Origin: Porites lobata
Taxonomy: Eukaryota > Cnidaria > Anthozoa > Scleractinia > Poritidae
Length of the DNA stretch: 64,000 nucleotides
Direction: 5' to 3'
Assembly: GCA_942486035.1 (NCBI GenBank)
Contig: CALNXK010000007.1
Span: 1,970,001 to 2,034,000 of the forward strand
The notes beneath the pieces were generated by a model that was not told the DNA's origin, did not search any database, and saw only the letters and a list, made by a program, of their open reading frames with translations. Every line of letters begins with the position of its first letter. Positions within the stretch are counted from its first letter, which is position 1. The position numbers were made by a program, and so were the translations under genes. Shown here in pieces: positions 12,401-24,010 of this stretch.

Positions 12401-15400
12401 CAACGGAAAGCTAAGAAAAATAAAAGCAATTTAGTTATCAGAACAAAGAAAGTACACAATTGGTTTTACTTATAACAACCTACCAAGCAGCATTGATGAT
12501 TTTTTTTTTTAATTTTTCAATTGCAACCTCATAAATCAAAATGAGAGTTCTACAAAGGGTGCGGTCGAGTGGAAAGTCTGGATTAAGATTTCAAAATCCA
12601 GATTTACGATTTGCCATTTATTACGAAATCCAAAAAACACATTTTAAGGCCAAAAAACCGTCCTAAGATTTCCTTTCTTTCTGCTACTTTTGGGAAATCT
12701 GGAATAGCCTTTGAGAAACTGTTCTCAAGAATAGCGCTTAATAAATCACTTTGAGGGCAGATTATTGGCAGTAAAAGGCCTTTTTGGATTTCCCTTTTTA
12801 TTGCAAAATCCGAAATCTGCATTTCAAAATGTAATCCCCTTTTTCAAATCAAGACAATAGGAGAGACTGCTGGAAGGCTTAAATATGTCTTTCCTTAGGG
12901 GTAGGGTTAGAAAATATGCTCCTTCGGCCTTTTTGCCAAGAAGAGCCTAATTCTCAGTCTAACTGAGCAGTTAGAGTGCTGGACTTGATAGCTAAGCTTA
13001 TAGAAAGATATAATAACAAAAAATCAAAACATGCCAAAAATGTCAGATGTTTTGAGTGTATAACTTACCTGAGACTCCTCTGCAATCCTAGACACTAGCA
13101 AGCCAAGAATAGGTCTGCCATCTGATCTTTCCACCATAATAAACTGTAGGAAGACTTTCATCAAGTTGGAATCAGTGATACTGCGTAAAAACAAGTCAAG
13201 GTAGGCTGTGGCAGCTATCAAGGCCTCAGTTGACGACTGTGAAAATAAATAGTAAACCATTTAAGGAACATACATTCCATGAAGTGTTGATGACATGTTT
13301 TGAATACACCAGAATGCATTATCAGGTCAGAGGGAACCCGAACGCTGTATTAGCTAATACGAATACCGCTACAGAGTTTCATCCCTTCTCTCGCGTAGCC
13401 TTAAACTGAAACCCAAGATCATCTCCCAAGGAGAGTTAATAGTTAACTTGAGAAGCAACGGCCGCGTCCTATTAAGGATGCCCCAGAACAAGCAAACATT
13501 CGATACCAGCAAATTAACCGTCTCTGATTTGATTCAAATCCCTTCCAAAAGGACTCATAAATAAAGACTCAGGAAACACTGGTAAATAACAAATAACTGG
13601 TGATATTATTAGCTAATACAGCATTCAAGTTCCATGATCCGGTCAAGGGTTGTCACTAAGATCTAAAGTGGCTCGATATATGCTGTTAGTACAACAACAA
13701 CAGCTTTATTTTCTACCGTATACAACGAAAACAATTTTCAAGAAATATATTAATTTATTAATAACAATTTACATACAGAAGTGGGACACCCAAAATAACT
13801 ATAAAGCTTAACCAGTTGGGTGACCATTAGTAGGTAGGAAATTGGACAGCTGGGGAATTCTTTTGGTTTTATTTTACTTTTCTTTGTCATTAAAGTAGTC
13901 GACAGGGAAATTCCCCAGCCTCTGGCCCTTACTAACAGCCCTGCAAATTCCCAGGGGGGTACTGGGGTTAATTTTTGCTGGGTATGTGCCTCTGGCCTAT
14001 CAGGACCCCTACCCCATTATAGTCTATTCTGTGGCCATACTATACACCACATCTCAAGTCACATAATGTTCGCAATCCTAACTTTGTGTTTATGCATCTA
14101 CCTTATAAAGCCTTTTAACTTGGTCATCCTGAAATGAACTGACACATTAATGTGGTGCAAAATTAATCTTTCTATCTTTAAATCCCTACAGACCCAAATT
14201 TTCTGACCCCCAAAATCCTGAAAATGTGCGAACCCATTCAAGTAACTCTTATAAAAATGCAACCCCAAACCCCATAATAGTTAATCCAGTCATGAAAATG
14301 TGACCCCATCCAGCGGCACCTACCCATTAGCCTACTACTAGGAAGTACTCCCCCCCCCCCACAGTGCAAATTGTGGAAGCAAATGATGTAATGCAGACAC
14401 AAAACTGAGAAAGTTATATAACCTAGTGCCAAATTGATTTGCTGCAGCCTTCCCATTCAATGAGGTCAAGTAAAGGATAGTATAAAAATTTAACGCATTC
14501 ACATGCTGAAAGAAGCTTGCTCTGTGGAGCTTGCTCTGTGAGTGATCCAGGCCTCTCAGCAAAGTTTATAAATAAATAAATAAATAAATAAATAGACCAC
14601 CTGACTAAGAGATGATGCCATAACTGATACAAGAAATCCATGGTAGATCAAGTCCAACAACTTGAACTGAACTTGAGGGTGGGCAATCTAAACAAGACAA
14701 GAGAAATGCGCTGAAAGTTCTGAGTGTTACTATCCCCGCATGTAGGGATTTCACCCAGGAGGTGAAATCCCAAGGAGGCATCCTGGTAACTTGAGCATAT
14801 ATTATGGAAAGTACTTACAGACATTTTGCATCAATGTTACAATCCACTTTTTTACCTACAGATCATATTACAGCCATCTTTCTTGCTAGTCAATTGCTAT
14901 AATTAATTTGTCAGCATGTTTGGTCAGCGCTATCAAAAACTAAACTTTTGTGAATTTATTCGAGCATTGGTTTTCTTAAAATCATACGTGATCATGCCGG
15001 GTGGTCACTTATGGGAAATGCAAAAACAAAAGAATAAGTCAAATTTCTGGTTTACAAAGTAGCCGTGTTCGTTAAGAAATTTAAGTGGTGGTCAATACTA
15101 GCCTGCGCGCAGACGAAATTAAACTCTGGTTAACTCCGTCTGCGAAACAGCGCCGAAATCCTTGTTCTTGACTTCCAGCTGTGTACCCAGATTTGAGTAC
15201 GTGCCACGATTGGCCAGTTAAAAAAGGCCTTTGTTTTGTTTGTCGTGATCGCCAATCAGGTTGAAGGAGAATTCGAAACGCACTTCCGGTAATTCGTTGA
15301 GTCCGATGGGGGTCCAGAACAAGGATCTCTGCGCTGCTTCGCAGACGGTACTAATCAGAGTTTAGTTATCGTCTGCACGCAGGCTAGGTCAATACAAGAG

Positions 15401-18400
15401 AGTTTTTTAAACAGTATTTGACTGAGAAACAAACTGGTTGTTTTCAAAGTGGTTACTTACAGGAGGTGGCCCCATACGAAAGGTGGTCGCTACGAGAGAG
15501 TTGACTGTACTGCTTTAGCATATTAGAGACCTTTAGATTCTAGGAAAAGAACGACTACAAGTATGAGATTTAACTTGAAGTCTTTTGCATGTTCTCAAAT
15601 AATGGACACCCCAGATAACTTCATTGTACATCTTTTTCATCAAAAATATTAGCACTGTTATCTTGATTGAAAGAGGTTTTCTCCCAGCCTCAAAACAATA
15701 AAACCTATAACACTTTATAACTTGTGTCCACTAACACAACATTCTCACTAAAACTTGTAGCAGAATGACCATCACTATCACATTTTCCCACCAAAATGAC
15801 GCTGGTTTTCGCATGCTTAGTACTTAGTATTGAGAAAATCTCGCACTCGTGATCGTACTCGTCTTATAAGAATCTAAAGGTCTGTATTATACACTGGGTG
15901 AAATAATAACAACAACAACAACAAAAATAATAATAATAAAAGTAATAATAATAATAATAATTTACTGTTAATTACGGCCCCATTTTTCTGAATGCCACCA
16001 TGAATACAGTCACCTCTCTCTATGATGGACACCTTTGTGACTGGCACTAGGTGTCTGTCTAAGAGTGATGTCTGTCTTATAGAGAGTCAAACAAGAGGAG
16101 TCAGAAAAGGAAGGGACTGATCGAGGTGTCCGTACTCAAACTGTACCTGAATAACATTGTTGCAGAACTCCAGTGATCTCAAAAAAGACACAAGCTCTGG
16201 AAACGTTGCCCACAGCCCTCTCTCCAGTGAATACCAGTCCTCAGAGGGGATGTCAAGGGAAGTTGGAAGATCAGAATATAGTGCACTGAGTCCAGTTGCC
16301 AAAACCTGAAGGATAATCCAATAAACAATATTATTCATATGGTCAAACCTCATGTAAGCAACTACCAAGATGTGAAGATTTAGTGGTCGCTCACAGGAGG
16401 TGGTCACTTACAAGAATCAAACTTCAGGGGTTTTTTACCCGAGTAGACGTCCCAATGCATACTTTTTGAAGGAGAATTTACTGCACTTTTATTTCTAAGT
16501 TATGATATGTTTAGCTCTGTGTTGTCACTAAAAATTACTCTTATTACTCTGAGTAGCGCGGTACATACAGCAAACATAGAGATCAGACCAGGTGTCAATT
16601 GTATTCTTATTACAAGAGGTTGAAAAGAGTGGAAAATATTAAAACTGTCTCTCCAAGGCCAAAAAGTGGTCATGGTCGCTCATGAGAGGTTCCAACAATC
16701 ATAATTTGACTGGGAAAATTTTTGTGTTCTGGATAGGTGGTCGCACGTGGAAATTAGACTACAGTGTAAATTCTTACTCTCAGCCCATGGAGATTCTCCA
16801 GTTACCTCCGGGAAATTGACCAAATGGAGGTGAGGTTGAGTTTTGAGGAAACTCTTTGGTGTTTTGTCCTAAAATTTGTGGCTTTGAAGCCCTAGCATTT
16901 CACAGTAACAGTCGTCTCTGGTACTGTTTTGTAATGGCCCCCAAAAATTGTTTGGGGATCAATTAACAGAAATTCACTATTTTTCCACTCAGGTTTGTAA
17001 CTAGTAGAGCAATAGCTATTTCTCGGCTTATATTGATACGAAACAAAAACATTGTGTTTAGCACCTATCAGTTTTCTATTGTCTGCCATCTTAAATCATT
17101 CCCGAAGTGATTGAACATTACTTCTCTATGGCTTCTAGTGCCAAGAAAAAACATATGACTTCAAAAAATTGAAATCATTTAGGAGGTGGGTTACCATGAA
17201 TTTTCACGCAACTAAAAAATTGTTTCAGATAGTTTCCCATGACCTCTGGGCATAGAACCGAAAAATTGTTTTCCATGGGATTTGAAACCCTAGCCTGTAG
17301 GGCTTGGTCTTTTCAGTTTTCTTCAACCTCGAAGGTTGTCAGTTTCTCCTTTTGTGGACATTTGGTTTTCAGTTTTTATAAAAACAAAAAGTGGTTTGGG
17401 GAGATTTTCATATTTGCTTCTGTTTACAGTTTTGTTCTTTTGGTACATTTGTGAAAAAAAAAAAACAGCAATTTTGCATTACAAATGTTGAATAAATAAT
17501 TATATGGACCAACTTTAACAAATAACAACGATAAAATATAAAATCATTAGTGACAAGTACTGATTCCAAAATGTGTGTTGTCCTTTTTTGGACTATCACA
17601 CAGGGCTGTCACTTAGATTATACCGGTAAGTTACCAGGTATATAAAAATTGGAAGGCAGGGAATTAACCAGCTAGGAAGTCTTTTGGGTTCTATTTTTCT
17701 TTTGTTTCCTATGAAAGTAGCTGCAGGTCATGCTCATAGCACACTGTAGCTGGGGAAAATCACTGCCTCCCAGCCCTTAGACAAGGTCCTCGTCAAAAAA
17801 ACACAATGCGCGACAAACAGCCCTTAAGGATAAGTTTCATTGTTTGGACAATCTCATCATTTCCAATGATCAATGAAATTTCTTCAATATTCTTGTTGCA
17901 GTTTAATGACAATTTTCATCACTTTGTTTTCTTGTGCTTTGCATTGTGCCCTTCATGAACATGTCTTATGTCATCAGAAAGACGAGCATATTTCATTTTA
18001 TGTGAGTCACTATGGAAACAAATAAATTCAGTGGTAGATTTGTGTTTACATCATGTCATGTGCATATCCACAGCCAATCATATCCATGATATTTCTGCAT
18101 AGTCACTGCAGAATACATACTATGCATATTAAGACTGTACAATGAATGCATACACAAACATAAGGGATGAACATGTAAATAAAACAAGTCAAATGGCATT
18201 AAAACAGCAGCCTGTTTGGTGGCAGAACAGGTGACAATAAAGGACACAAAATTACACTGAAAAAAAGAGGCAACTGCAAAATATGATAGTAACAACAGCC
18301 ATGCGCCTTAATTCCTCTAAAATACGGAAGACCTTGGTTTTTAAATGCATACTAGATACATGCACATCCTACACCACAAAAGGATCATAGAAGTTATTCA

Positions 18401-19961
18401 GGACATTCAACCCAGAACTGTCTATCTCACTCATAATCCTCTGATCATCAAGTACATAGTACAGAAATATAGTAGCTTGACAAAAATGCCAATATTGCTA
18501 ACATTACTTCACATTTTCTGCAATAGAGATAGTATGTCTCATTTCAAAATATGCAATTCCGCTTTTGTAATACTCCACATAAATCATTCTGTCATGCTGC
18601 AATGTGCATAATCTTATACTAAGTAAACAATACTTCAGAACATAAAGTGTTCAGTTTCTTTTGCAGGTGTCACATTTCGGACGACTTGAGAAAATGCAAA
18701 TTCAAGGCACATTGGAATAATATATCAACCTTAACATCTCAAATAGAGATTACCAATATTGGACAGTATGCGGAGCCAAAGACTACAAAACAGTCCACAA
18801 GCTGAATTGGAAAAGCAAACACGTGTATAGTAAAAAGTAATAAAAGATAAACAGCAAAGCTTAATAAACGGAAACACACAAACCTTAACTTATTTATCCC
18901 TTGGGAAAAAAAGAACATACACATCACGCAGACAGCCTTTACTCCCTTCAAGTTAAGTGGCCAATTATAAGTGATCGCATGCATATGTACGAGACAAGTA
19001 AAACACCAACACCAACACTTTAAAACGAAGGGAAATGATTGAAAGTCGTATCCAACAAAAATAAACAATACTGACGTCGTATCCCGCCAAGGTTTAAAGG
19101 TGAAATACATGTAAATTTCCGTCAGAGAATTAAAACTTAGGACTTCTCTTCTGATCTTTGCTGAGGGGGCTGTCATTAACATGAAATAAAGTACACTGTA
19201 CCATAATGTATACTTACAGGACAAAAGTCAGTCTCCTCTGCGATGTAAGTTCCTAAGCGAGTGTCCACAGACGACAGCGCCATGCACAACAGCATGGCGT
19301 CGCGGGACCAATTGCCTACATTTCCTTCTCGATGTACAAACGGAATAAGCAAAGAAAACACAGACAACTTCGCAATCTGTCCATGTCCGTGGTTATCCAA
19401 GAAAAATAAGTCCAATAAAGCAATATCTCGATTCACACTCACGCAAAGGCCTTTCAACACGGCAACGAAATGTTCTTCCATGTCTGAGGAGAACGTGTTT
19501 ACGCAAGAGTGAAGAAGATAGAGCAAGGGTTTCCATACTTGCTCGTAGATCAGCAAATGAGCTCTAGCCTTTTCTATGAGGTTCCTAAATAACCTCAACT
19601 GTTCCCGTTTCATGTCTTTAACGCAGTTTTTGTTGGTTGCACTCCACGTATAGACTGTTTGAAACACATCATTGTCGAGTACATATTGTAAACAAGGCCC
19701 TGGGTCTCCGTCCTTTTCGTCCACCAAAACGGATACGATTTCATTCAAATGATAAACTAAAATATTGCAACGCTCCTGGTGTCCAACAGTCTTTTCGTCC
19801 AGAGCTATTATCGCCTTAGCATTATTCCAATGAACGTCTACAAGCCTCAAATATTCCGTGCTACCCAAATCCACAAACCCCTCGCCCAAATGCTTCTTCT
19901 CGGCTTCAGAACTTGGCGATTGAAGAGGAGACAAAGACGCGAGTTTCTTAAGTAAGCTCAT
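9458..19961 (-). CDS. FHIP1: FHIP1 (FTS and Hook-interacting protein, FAM160A type), 7 coding exons, with a frameshift in the last exon
   Basis: Exons, in coding order: 19961-19218, 16305-16147, 14687-14601, 13236-13069, 12410-12331, 11297-10562, 10158-9458. All joins keep frame and use GT-AG sites; one donor is the weaker gtggtc at 14600. The sum is 2,675 nt, one short of a multiple of three, and exon 7 must change frame between about 9929 and 9950. With one base restored the product is about 891 aa (human FHIP1A/B about 970-1040). FHIP1 bridges the FTS-Hook complex on early endosomes to dynein; the role here is inferred from family. Conserved segments seen: exon 1 end RDAMLLCMALSS and TDFCP; exon 2 VLATGLSALYSDLP and SLEFCNNVIQ; exon 4 TAYLDLFLRSI; exon 6 YLIPCTHILSSQK, then a Ser-rich linker and LILTGVVSRLALYPQPLLRS; exon 7 VVLEEWLKELAAISQEHALL near the C-terminus. 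The start is the first ATG at 19961, giving MSLLKKLASL. Confidence 0.9.
13647..13942. repeat. dispersed repeat copy with GGGYTGTCA-type ends
   Basis: The segment begins gggttgtcact and ends ctaacagccct, approximate reverse complements. Its right half (tagctgggga/tttggttttattttacttttcttt) resembles stretches at 17603-17778, 29206-29516 and 53012-53160. It is a non-coding family in an FHIP1 intron. Confidence 0.55.
13953..14360. repeat. MITE-like element with GGGGGGTACT / AGTACTCCCCCC termini
   Basis: The stretch is bounded by caggggggtact at the left and agtactcccccccccccac at the right, with AT-rich non-coding DNA between. A variant (cctgggggcactttaagaat) occurs at about 24328. It is in an FHIP1 intron. 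Confidence 0.6.
14568..14596. repeat. (TAAA)n microsatellite
   Basis: A short run of ataa/taaa units ends a few bases after the donor of FHIP1 exon 3 (minus strand), so it lies within the first bases of that intron. Confidence 0.85.
15099..15386. mobile_element. non-autonomous DNA transposon (MITE), TAGCCTGCG termini, exact 9-bp target-site duplication
   Basis: The element starts TAGCCTGCGCGCAGACGA and ends with the imperfect reverse complement (ends tgcacgcaggcta); arms are about 55 bp. It is flanked by GGTCAATAC at 15090-15098 and 15387-15395, an exact 9-bp duplication. Nine-base duplications are typical of Mutator-like elements; there is no transposase. It interrupts an older repeat (about 14997-15512) whose 'gtggtcact/gtggtcgct' edges lie outside it. 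It sits in an FHIP1 intron. Confidence 0.9.
15904..15962. repeat. (AAC)n/(AAT)n microsatellite
   Basis: Consecutive aac and then taa/aat triplets, slightly interrupted, in the FHIP1 intron upstream of exon 2's region. Confidence 0.85.
17603..17778. repeat. dispersed repeat copy with GGGCTGTCA start
   Basis: It begins gggctgtcactta and ends cccagccctta. The interior (agctaggaag, then a ttttctttt-type tract and tcatgctcatag) matches the copy at 29206-29516 most closely. It is non-coding and lies in FHIP1 intron 1. Confidence 0.6.
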
Positions 19962-21901
19962 AGTTGTAAAGCATATTTAAACCCTCCATAAGCTGTCATA
20001 ATAAATCGTTTGTGCCTATAGAGCTCTGCTAAGTTCATAAGCATCGCTTAGCCGCCATCTTGAATATGATAAACATGCGACATGCACGCAGGATGATTGA
20101 CAGCAACACAATGACAGAGCAGCATTACCATGATTACCATTACCGCGTTCCGCTTCGTACGCCACAACGCGGTTTTCTAATTCTGTAAGTACACATGGAA
20201 ATAATGTATAGATTTAGCCTGTGAAGATGCTCTCTGTTAATATTTATAGTTTACTCAAACAAAATATAAAATCGTGTAATGCTAAGCGGTGACGGCAACG
20301 TCACGGCAAAAAAATTAATAGATCTTTTATAGTAGTAGAACAATTAGCAGAAAAACAACTTCACATGTGCCGCGCACTTTTTTGTTCATTTTGCTTGACG
20401 CAGCTTGAAACGTCCAGAAACTTCCTAGTTTAATAAACGTTTTATGGAAGAACTGCTGTTCGTTTTTTTTTTCGTCACTGCCGCTCATTTTCACCTTGCT
20501 GGCCTCTAGTCTCCTTTCTCGCTCCAGCTCCTTCTCTGTTATTCACGTCAATATATATAGGCATTAAAATTTAGTGGTAAGAAAGACTCGGCTTTGTTGT
20601 TATTTAATTTTTCTCTCTAAAAGTCCTGGTGGCCATGCGATTTACCGCCGAAACGCGCGGATGCTTGAAATCCAAAATTTCTCCTCGGCTCACTGGTGGA
20701 CGTACGACGTACGTATGTACGAACGAATTTCTCACTCAGAACCAAAATTTAATCGAATGGATGTATACATAACCAAAATTTCTCTAATACCTAAGGTGCT
20801 ATTTAGTGCAAATCAAGTTCATTTTCATTTTTAGTGTAAATGGCCAGTCTAGTTTTTGTTGATCCTAATAATGGTCAAATCTGCATGATAAGTGCCGTAC
20901 CATTCCGTTTGGAAAACTCCACCTTCCCGGTCCATAAATTTGCCTAGCTTAGGCCACACCCCCCTCCCCCGCAAGGTTGCGTATCCTCGGTTCAGTTTTA
21001 TCTCCTGGAGCAATTTTAACGCGATATTGCTCTGGAGGGACATCTCTGCTTGCGGTTTTGAGAGATTCAAATGGCCGAAAAAATATACAGTAGAACTCTT
21101 CCGACCCGGAGGCTTACTCTGGGCCAAGTTGTTCAAAACTGGGTTAAGATAACCCAGGGTTAGTGCGAGATTTGAATTCAGATTTGAAAGCTTAAAAAGC
21201 ATTTCAGTTTTAATTCTTTTTGTCTACCAGTTGATGATTGGAAACTCTAAAAATAGCACAGAAAATTGTCCGAGAAAATGCTTTTGAACACAAGAGAAAG
21301 AAACCTGAGTGAAATTTAAACGCGGGTTAAGCGCTAATCGGCCTTCGAACTACCGGGCCCTGGATGCCAAAGATTTTAATCTCGAGTGCATTCGGTGACG
21401 GCCACAGGGTGCAGTTCGACACACTTCGGCCGAAGGCCGAACGGCGAGAGAGACTAAACTGAAATCGGAAAACGCGCATGATGAAAAGCCACTGGCATCC
21501 AGTGCACTAGTTTTTCGTTTGTGTTGGGGGATTTTGAGGCTTAAGTTGAACACGATCATTAAAAAGTGTTTGGCTTTTTGAGGTTTATTTTTACCTCTCA
21601 TGTGTGGTAGTCAAGAAGACTTTAAATATCTCAACCAGAACCAACAGTCCCTCGCCCACACCTTTTGAACGCTGTTGAGCAGTTAAACAAAACTTAACAG
21701 CTGTGAAACACTGAAGAACAAGAAAATTAAGACATTTTTTTGGCAAAAGAATGCTTTAAAGAAGTTTTGTAACTCACGGAATTCAACTGTATCATCATTC
21801 AACAAAAGGTTAAATAACTTTATTTTATATTCTAGAGAAAAAGACTCCAAGTTTGGGAATAAGTAGATTGCTAAAGAGAGCCGCGCCTAAGGAGAGTTGC
21901 G
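19962..21901. other. intergenic DNA upstream of FHIP1 and downstream of the SIM-protein gene
   Basis: The first 150-200 bases presumably include the FHIP1 promoter. The stretch 20849-21330 carries repeat-like text (gggttaagataacccagggttag and aacgcgggttaagcgc). The minus-strand signal AATAAA (tttatt at 21819-21824) lies about 80 bases after the stop of the 222-aa gene and is a plausible poly(A) signal for it. I do not support any other gene here. Confidence 0.55.
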
Positions 21902-22570
21902 TTATTCTGCTAGATTTCTCTTGAGAGACACAAGTTTGTTTTTTAGTACTTCTATATCAGTAATTAGCGTGGAGTATTTACTCTCCTCAAAACACGACTC
22001 TGTAGAACTTTCTCTTGAAGGTTCTCCCTCCTGGTTTGCTTCATAATGTAATCGCTGAGAATCTTTCATGGCCCCATGATCATCGTCATCATCATCACTG
22101 TCATCAATTACTATAACTTCCGGCGTAGAGCTTTCTTCAACGGAAGCCCGGTTGTGGCTATTTATGGCCGCATTGTCCCCATCGCCGCAGCCGTTGCTCA
22201 AAATGCTCCGAAGCCTTAACATCAGAGTCTTGATATCTTCTAAGTCTCCACCCACAGTCTTAACTACGTTTTGTAGCATTTCCAGTTTATCGCGATCGTT
22301 TAAATTTGGGTCCATTTCCTCGGTTCCTACTGGCAAACCGCTGGTTCTTTCATTGCTCTCTTCTCGGCTTTCCGATAATGACGAATCTGAGCCTTGTGAC
22401 TCATGATGACTTTGCGGCTTACATTTTATGTGGTTTTGACGATTCTTGCTGTGAAGATTTCCTAGTGCGTGGCAACCAAAATTATTTTCCACACTGACTT
22501 CATCTAATTGGTTAGTTTTACTGTCCAGTAGCTCATCCGAAATAGGATCCCGTTTCTCGTCAAACGACAT
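21902..22570 (-). CDS. uncharacterised acidic 222-aa protein with a SUMO-interacting motif and two predicted coils
   Basis: A single open frame from the ATG at 22570 to TAA at 21902-21904, with a poly(A) signal about 80 bases downstream. I do not recognise the family. Residues 50-95 are Ser/Glu-rich and probably disordered. Residues 93-124 (KLEMLQNVVKTVGGDLEDIK onward) look like an amphipathic helix. Residues 152-155 are VIVI, followed by DDSDDDDDD: a hydrophobic beta-strand core next to acidic residues is the classic type of SUMO-interacting motif. Residues 200-221 form a second helix with hydrophobic heptads and Lys. No catalytic motif, signal peptide or membrane segment is visible. SUMO binding, and hence a nuclear role, is inference. 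The gene may have extra upstream non-coding exons. Its reality rests on frame length, composition and the poly(A) signal, not on a known homologue. Confidence 0.65.
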   Translation of the reverse strand: MSFDEKRDPISDELLDSKTNQLDEVSVENNFGCHALGNLHSKNRQNHIKCKPQSHHESQGSDSSLSESREESNERTSGLPVGTEEMDPNLNDRDKLEMLQNVVKTVGGDLEDIKTLMLRLRSILSNGCGDGDNAAINSHNRASVEESSTPEVIVIDDSDDDDDDHGAMKDSQRLHYEANQEGEPSRESSTESCFEESKYSTLITDIEVLKNKLVSLKRNLAE

Positions 22571-24010
22571 GAGGAGAAAACCTGGTTATATTCTCAATTA
22601 ACGACACAATTTTTTTAACAATCAATCTGAATGCGTCGAATGACCAACGAAACAAACAATACCAAAACACGTCATAAACCCTATAGCGCGCTCGCGAGAT
22701 CAAACGCCTTCCCCACCCTGGACGGGCCTTAATTGTGGCAATATGTTCGAAAGGTGACCAGCCGTTTTGCCTACAAGTCGTTTAGCTAACGTCTTATGTC
22801 GTTCGGCTAAGAAGCGAAACGAGCACTGCACATGTATATGCTTCGTTCTCTCAGCCACAATACACAACAGTGCGATACGTATGTATATACCTCGTTCTTT
22901 CAGCCACTGATCAGGCGAAAGCAGTTAGGGAACTGACCCAACACGTACGCGAAACGAATTCAAAAGTTAGTGAACAGGACGTTGGCGAAACGATTCGTAG
23001 GCGAAACGAACGTAATCCGTTCGAAAGGGGACTTCACATGGATCTCCGGCCGGGATCCACTAAAACTGACACGTGGGAGGATCTGATTCACAGTCCATGA
23101 ACTCCCCGAATAACTTGAGAGTGTACTTTATTTCCCTTTGACAGTCTCTACGTTATAAAGTAAAGTTTTAATCTTCGTAATTATAATTACAATGTGAGAG
23201 ACAGCAAGGACTGAAACGATTGAAACTGTACTTAACCCTTTAAATCCTTCTCAGCTCTCATCAAATGTACTGTACGTGTCTTGAAATCCACAGGTTCATT
23301 CCGTTATGGCCTTCATGATAATGTAACAAGCAGAAGGCGTGAACCCAAGAATTTCTACTAGTCATAACTTAAAACTTTATAGCCTGACTACATGGAAATA
23401 ATATCGGGGAGCGAGCGAGTGAACGAACGGCGAAGCCGCGGGGAAATTTGAAAATGACAAGAAAACCGCCAGCTACACAGGTTAAAAACTATCATGCATT
23501 CCTGCTTACCAGGCGCTTGAAAGTACTATGAGCGCAAGAAAGAAAGGGGCATGCACCCTCGTTTCCGTCCTATTCTCCTTGTGGCTTTGCGCTTTTTTGC
23601 TGTTTATTTTTCCCTCTCGCTAAACAAACCGCCAGCCATGCAGGCTACTCACTGTTAAACATCCTGTGTTACTAACAAATAAAAAGAAACAAAGAGTAAT
23701 ACGTTCTTGGGCTCCTTCTCTGCTGAGCGGCACATTTACGTCACACAGGTTTGCTAGTCTCCAAAGCGATCTGCCAAAGCGACTATTATTTGTCTCGTGA
23801 CCAGACGCTCTAGTGTTGCGTGATATTGCGTGACGAGACACATAACGGCTGCACGGGAAACTATTCGTGTTCTTGGAAATAATAAAAGCTGTATCCTCAC
23901 TTGATAAGTCAACTTGGAAGCACTGATCACGGTGATGACCAAGTTCCATAATCCTATCAGTGACACAGCAAAGCGAGCAATTTTTGTCCTTTCAAAATGT
24001 CAGCCAAGTT
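22571..24010. other. intergenic DNA between the SIM-protein gene and ZCCHC10
   Basis: The part just right of 22570 should hold the SIM-gene promoter. The part left of 24011 is the ZCCHC10 3' UTR. At about 23750-23855 there is repeat-like text (tctcgtgaccagacgctcta and gcgtgacgagacac) resembling 195-240. Open frames of 76 and 109 codons here have no support. Confidence 0.5.

Noticed and set aside
20849..21202. 117-codon minus-strand open frame between FHIP1 and the SIM gene
   Set aside because: It overlaps repeat-like text (gggttaagataacccagggttag), is matched by an 86-codon frame on the other strand, and has no family resemblance.
23620..23949. 109-codon minus-strand open frame downstream of ZCCHC10
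   Set aside because: Much of it is dispersed-repeat sequence (tctcgtgaccagacgctcta region); no domain.
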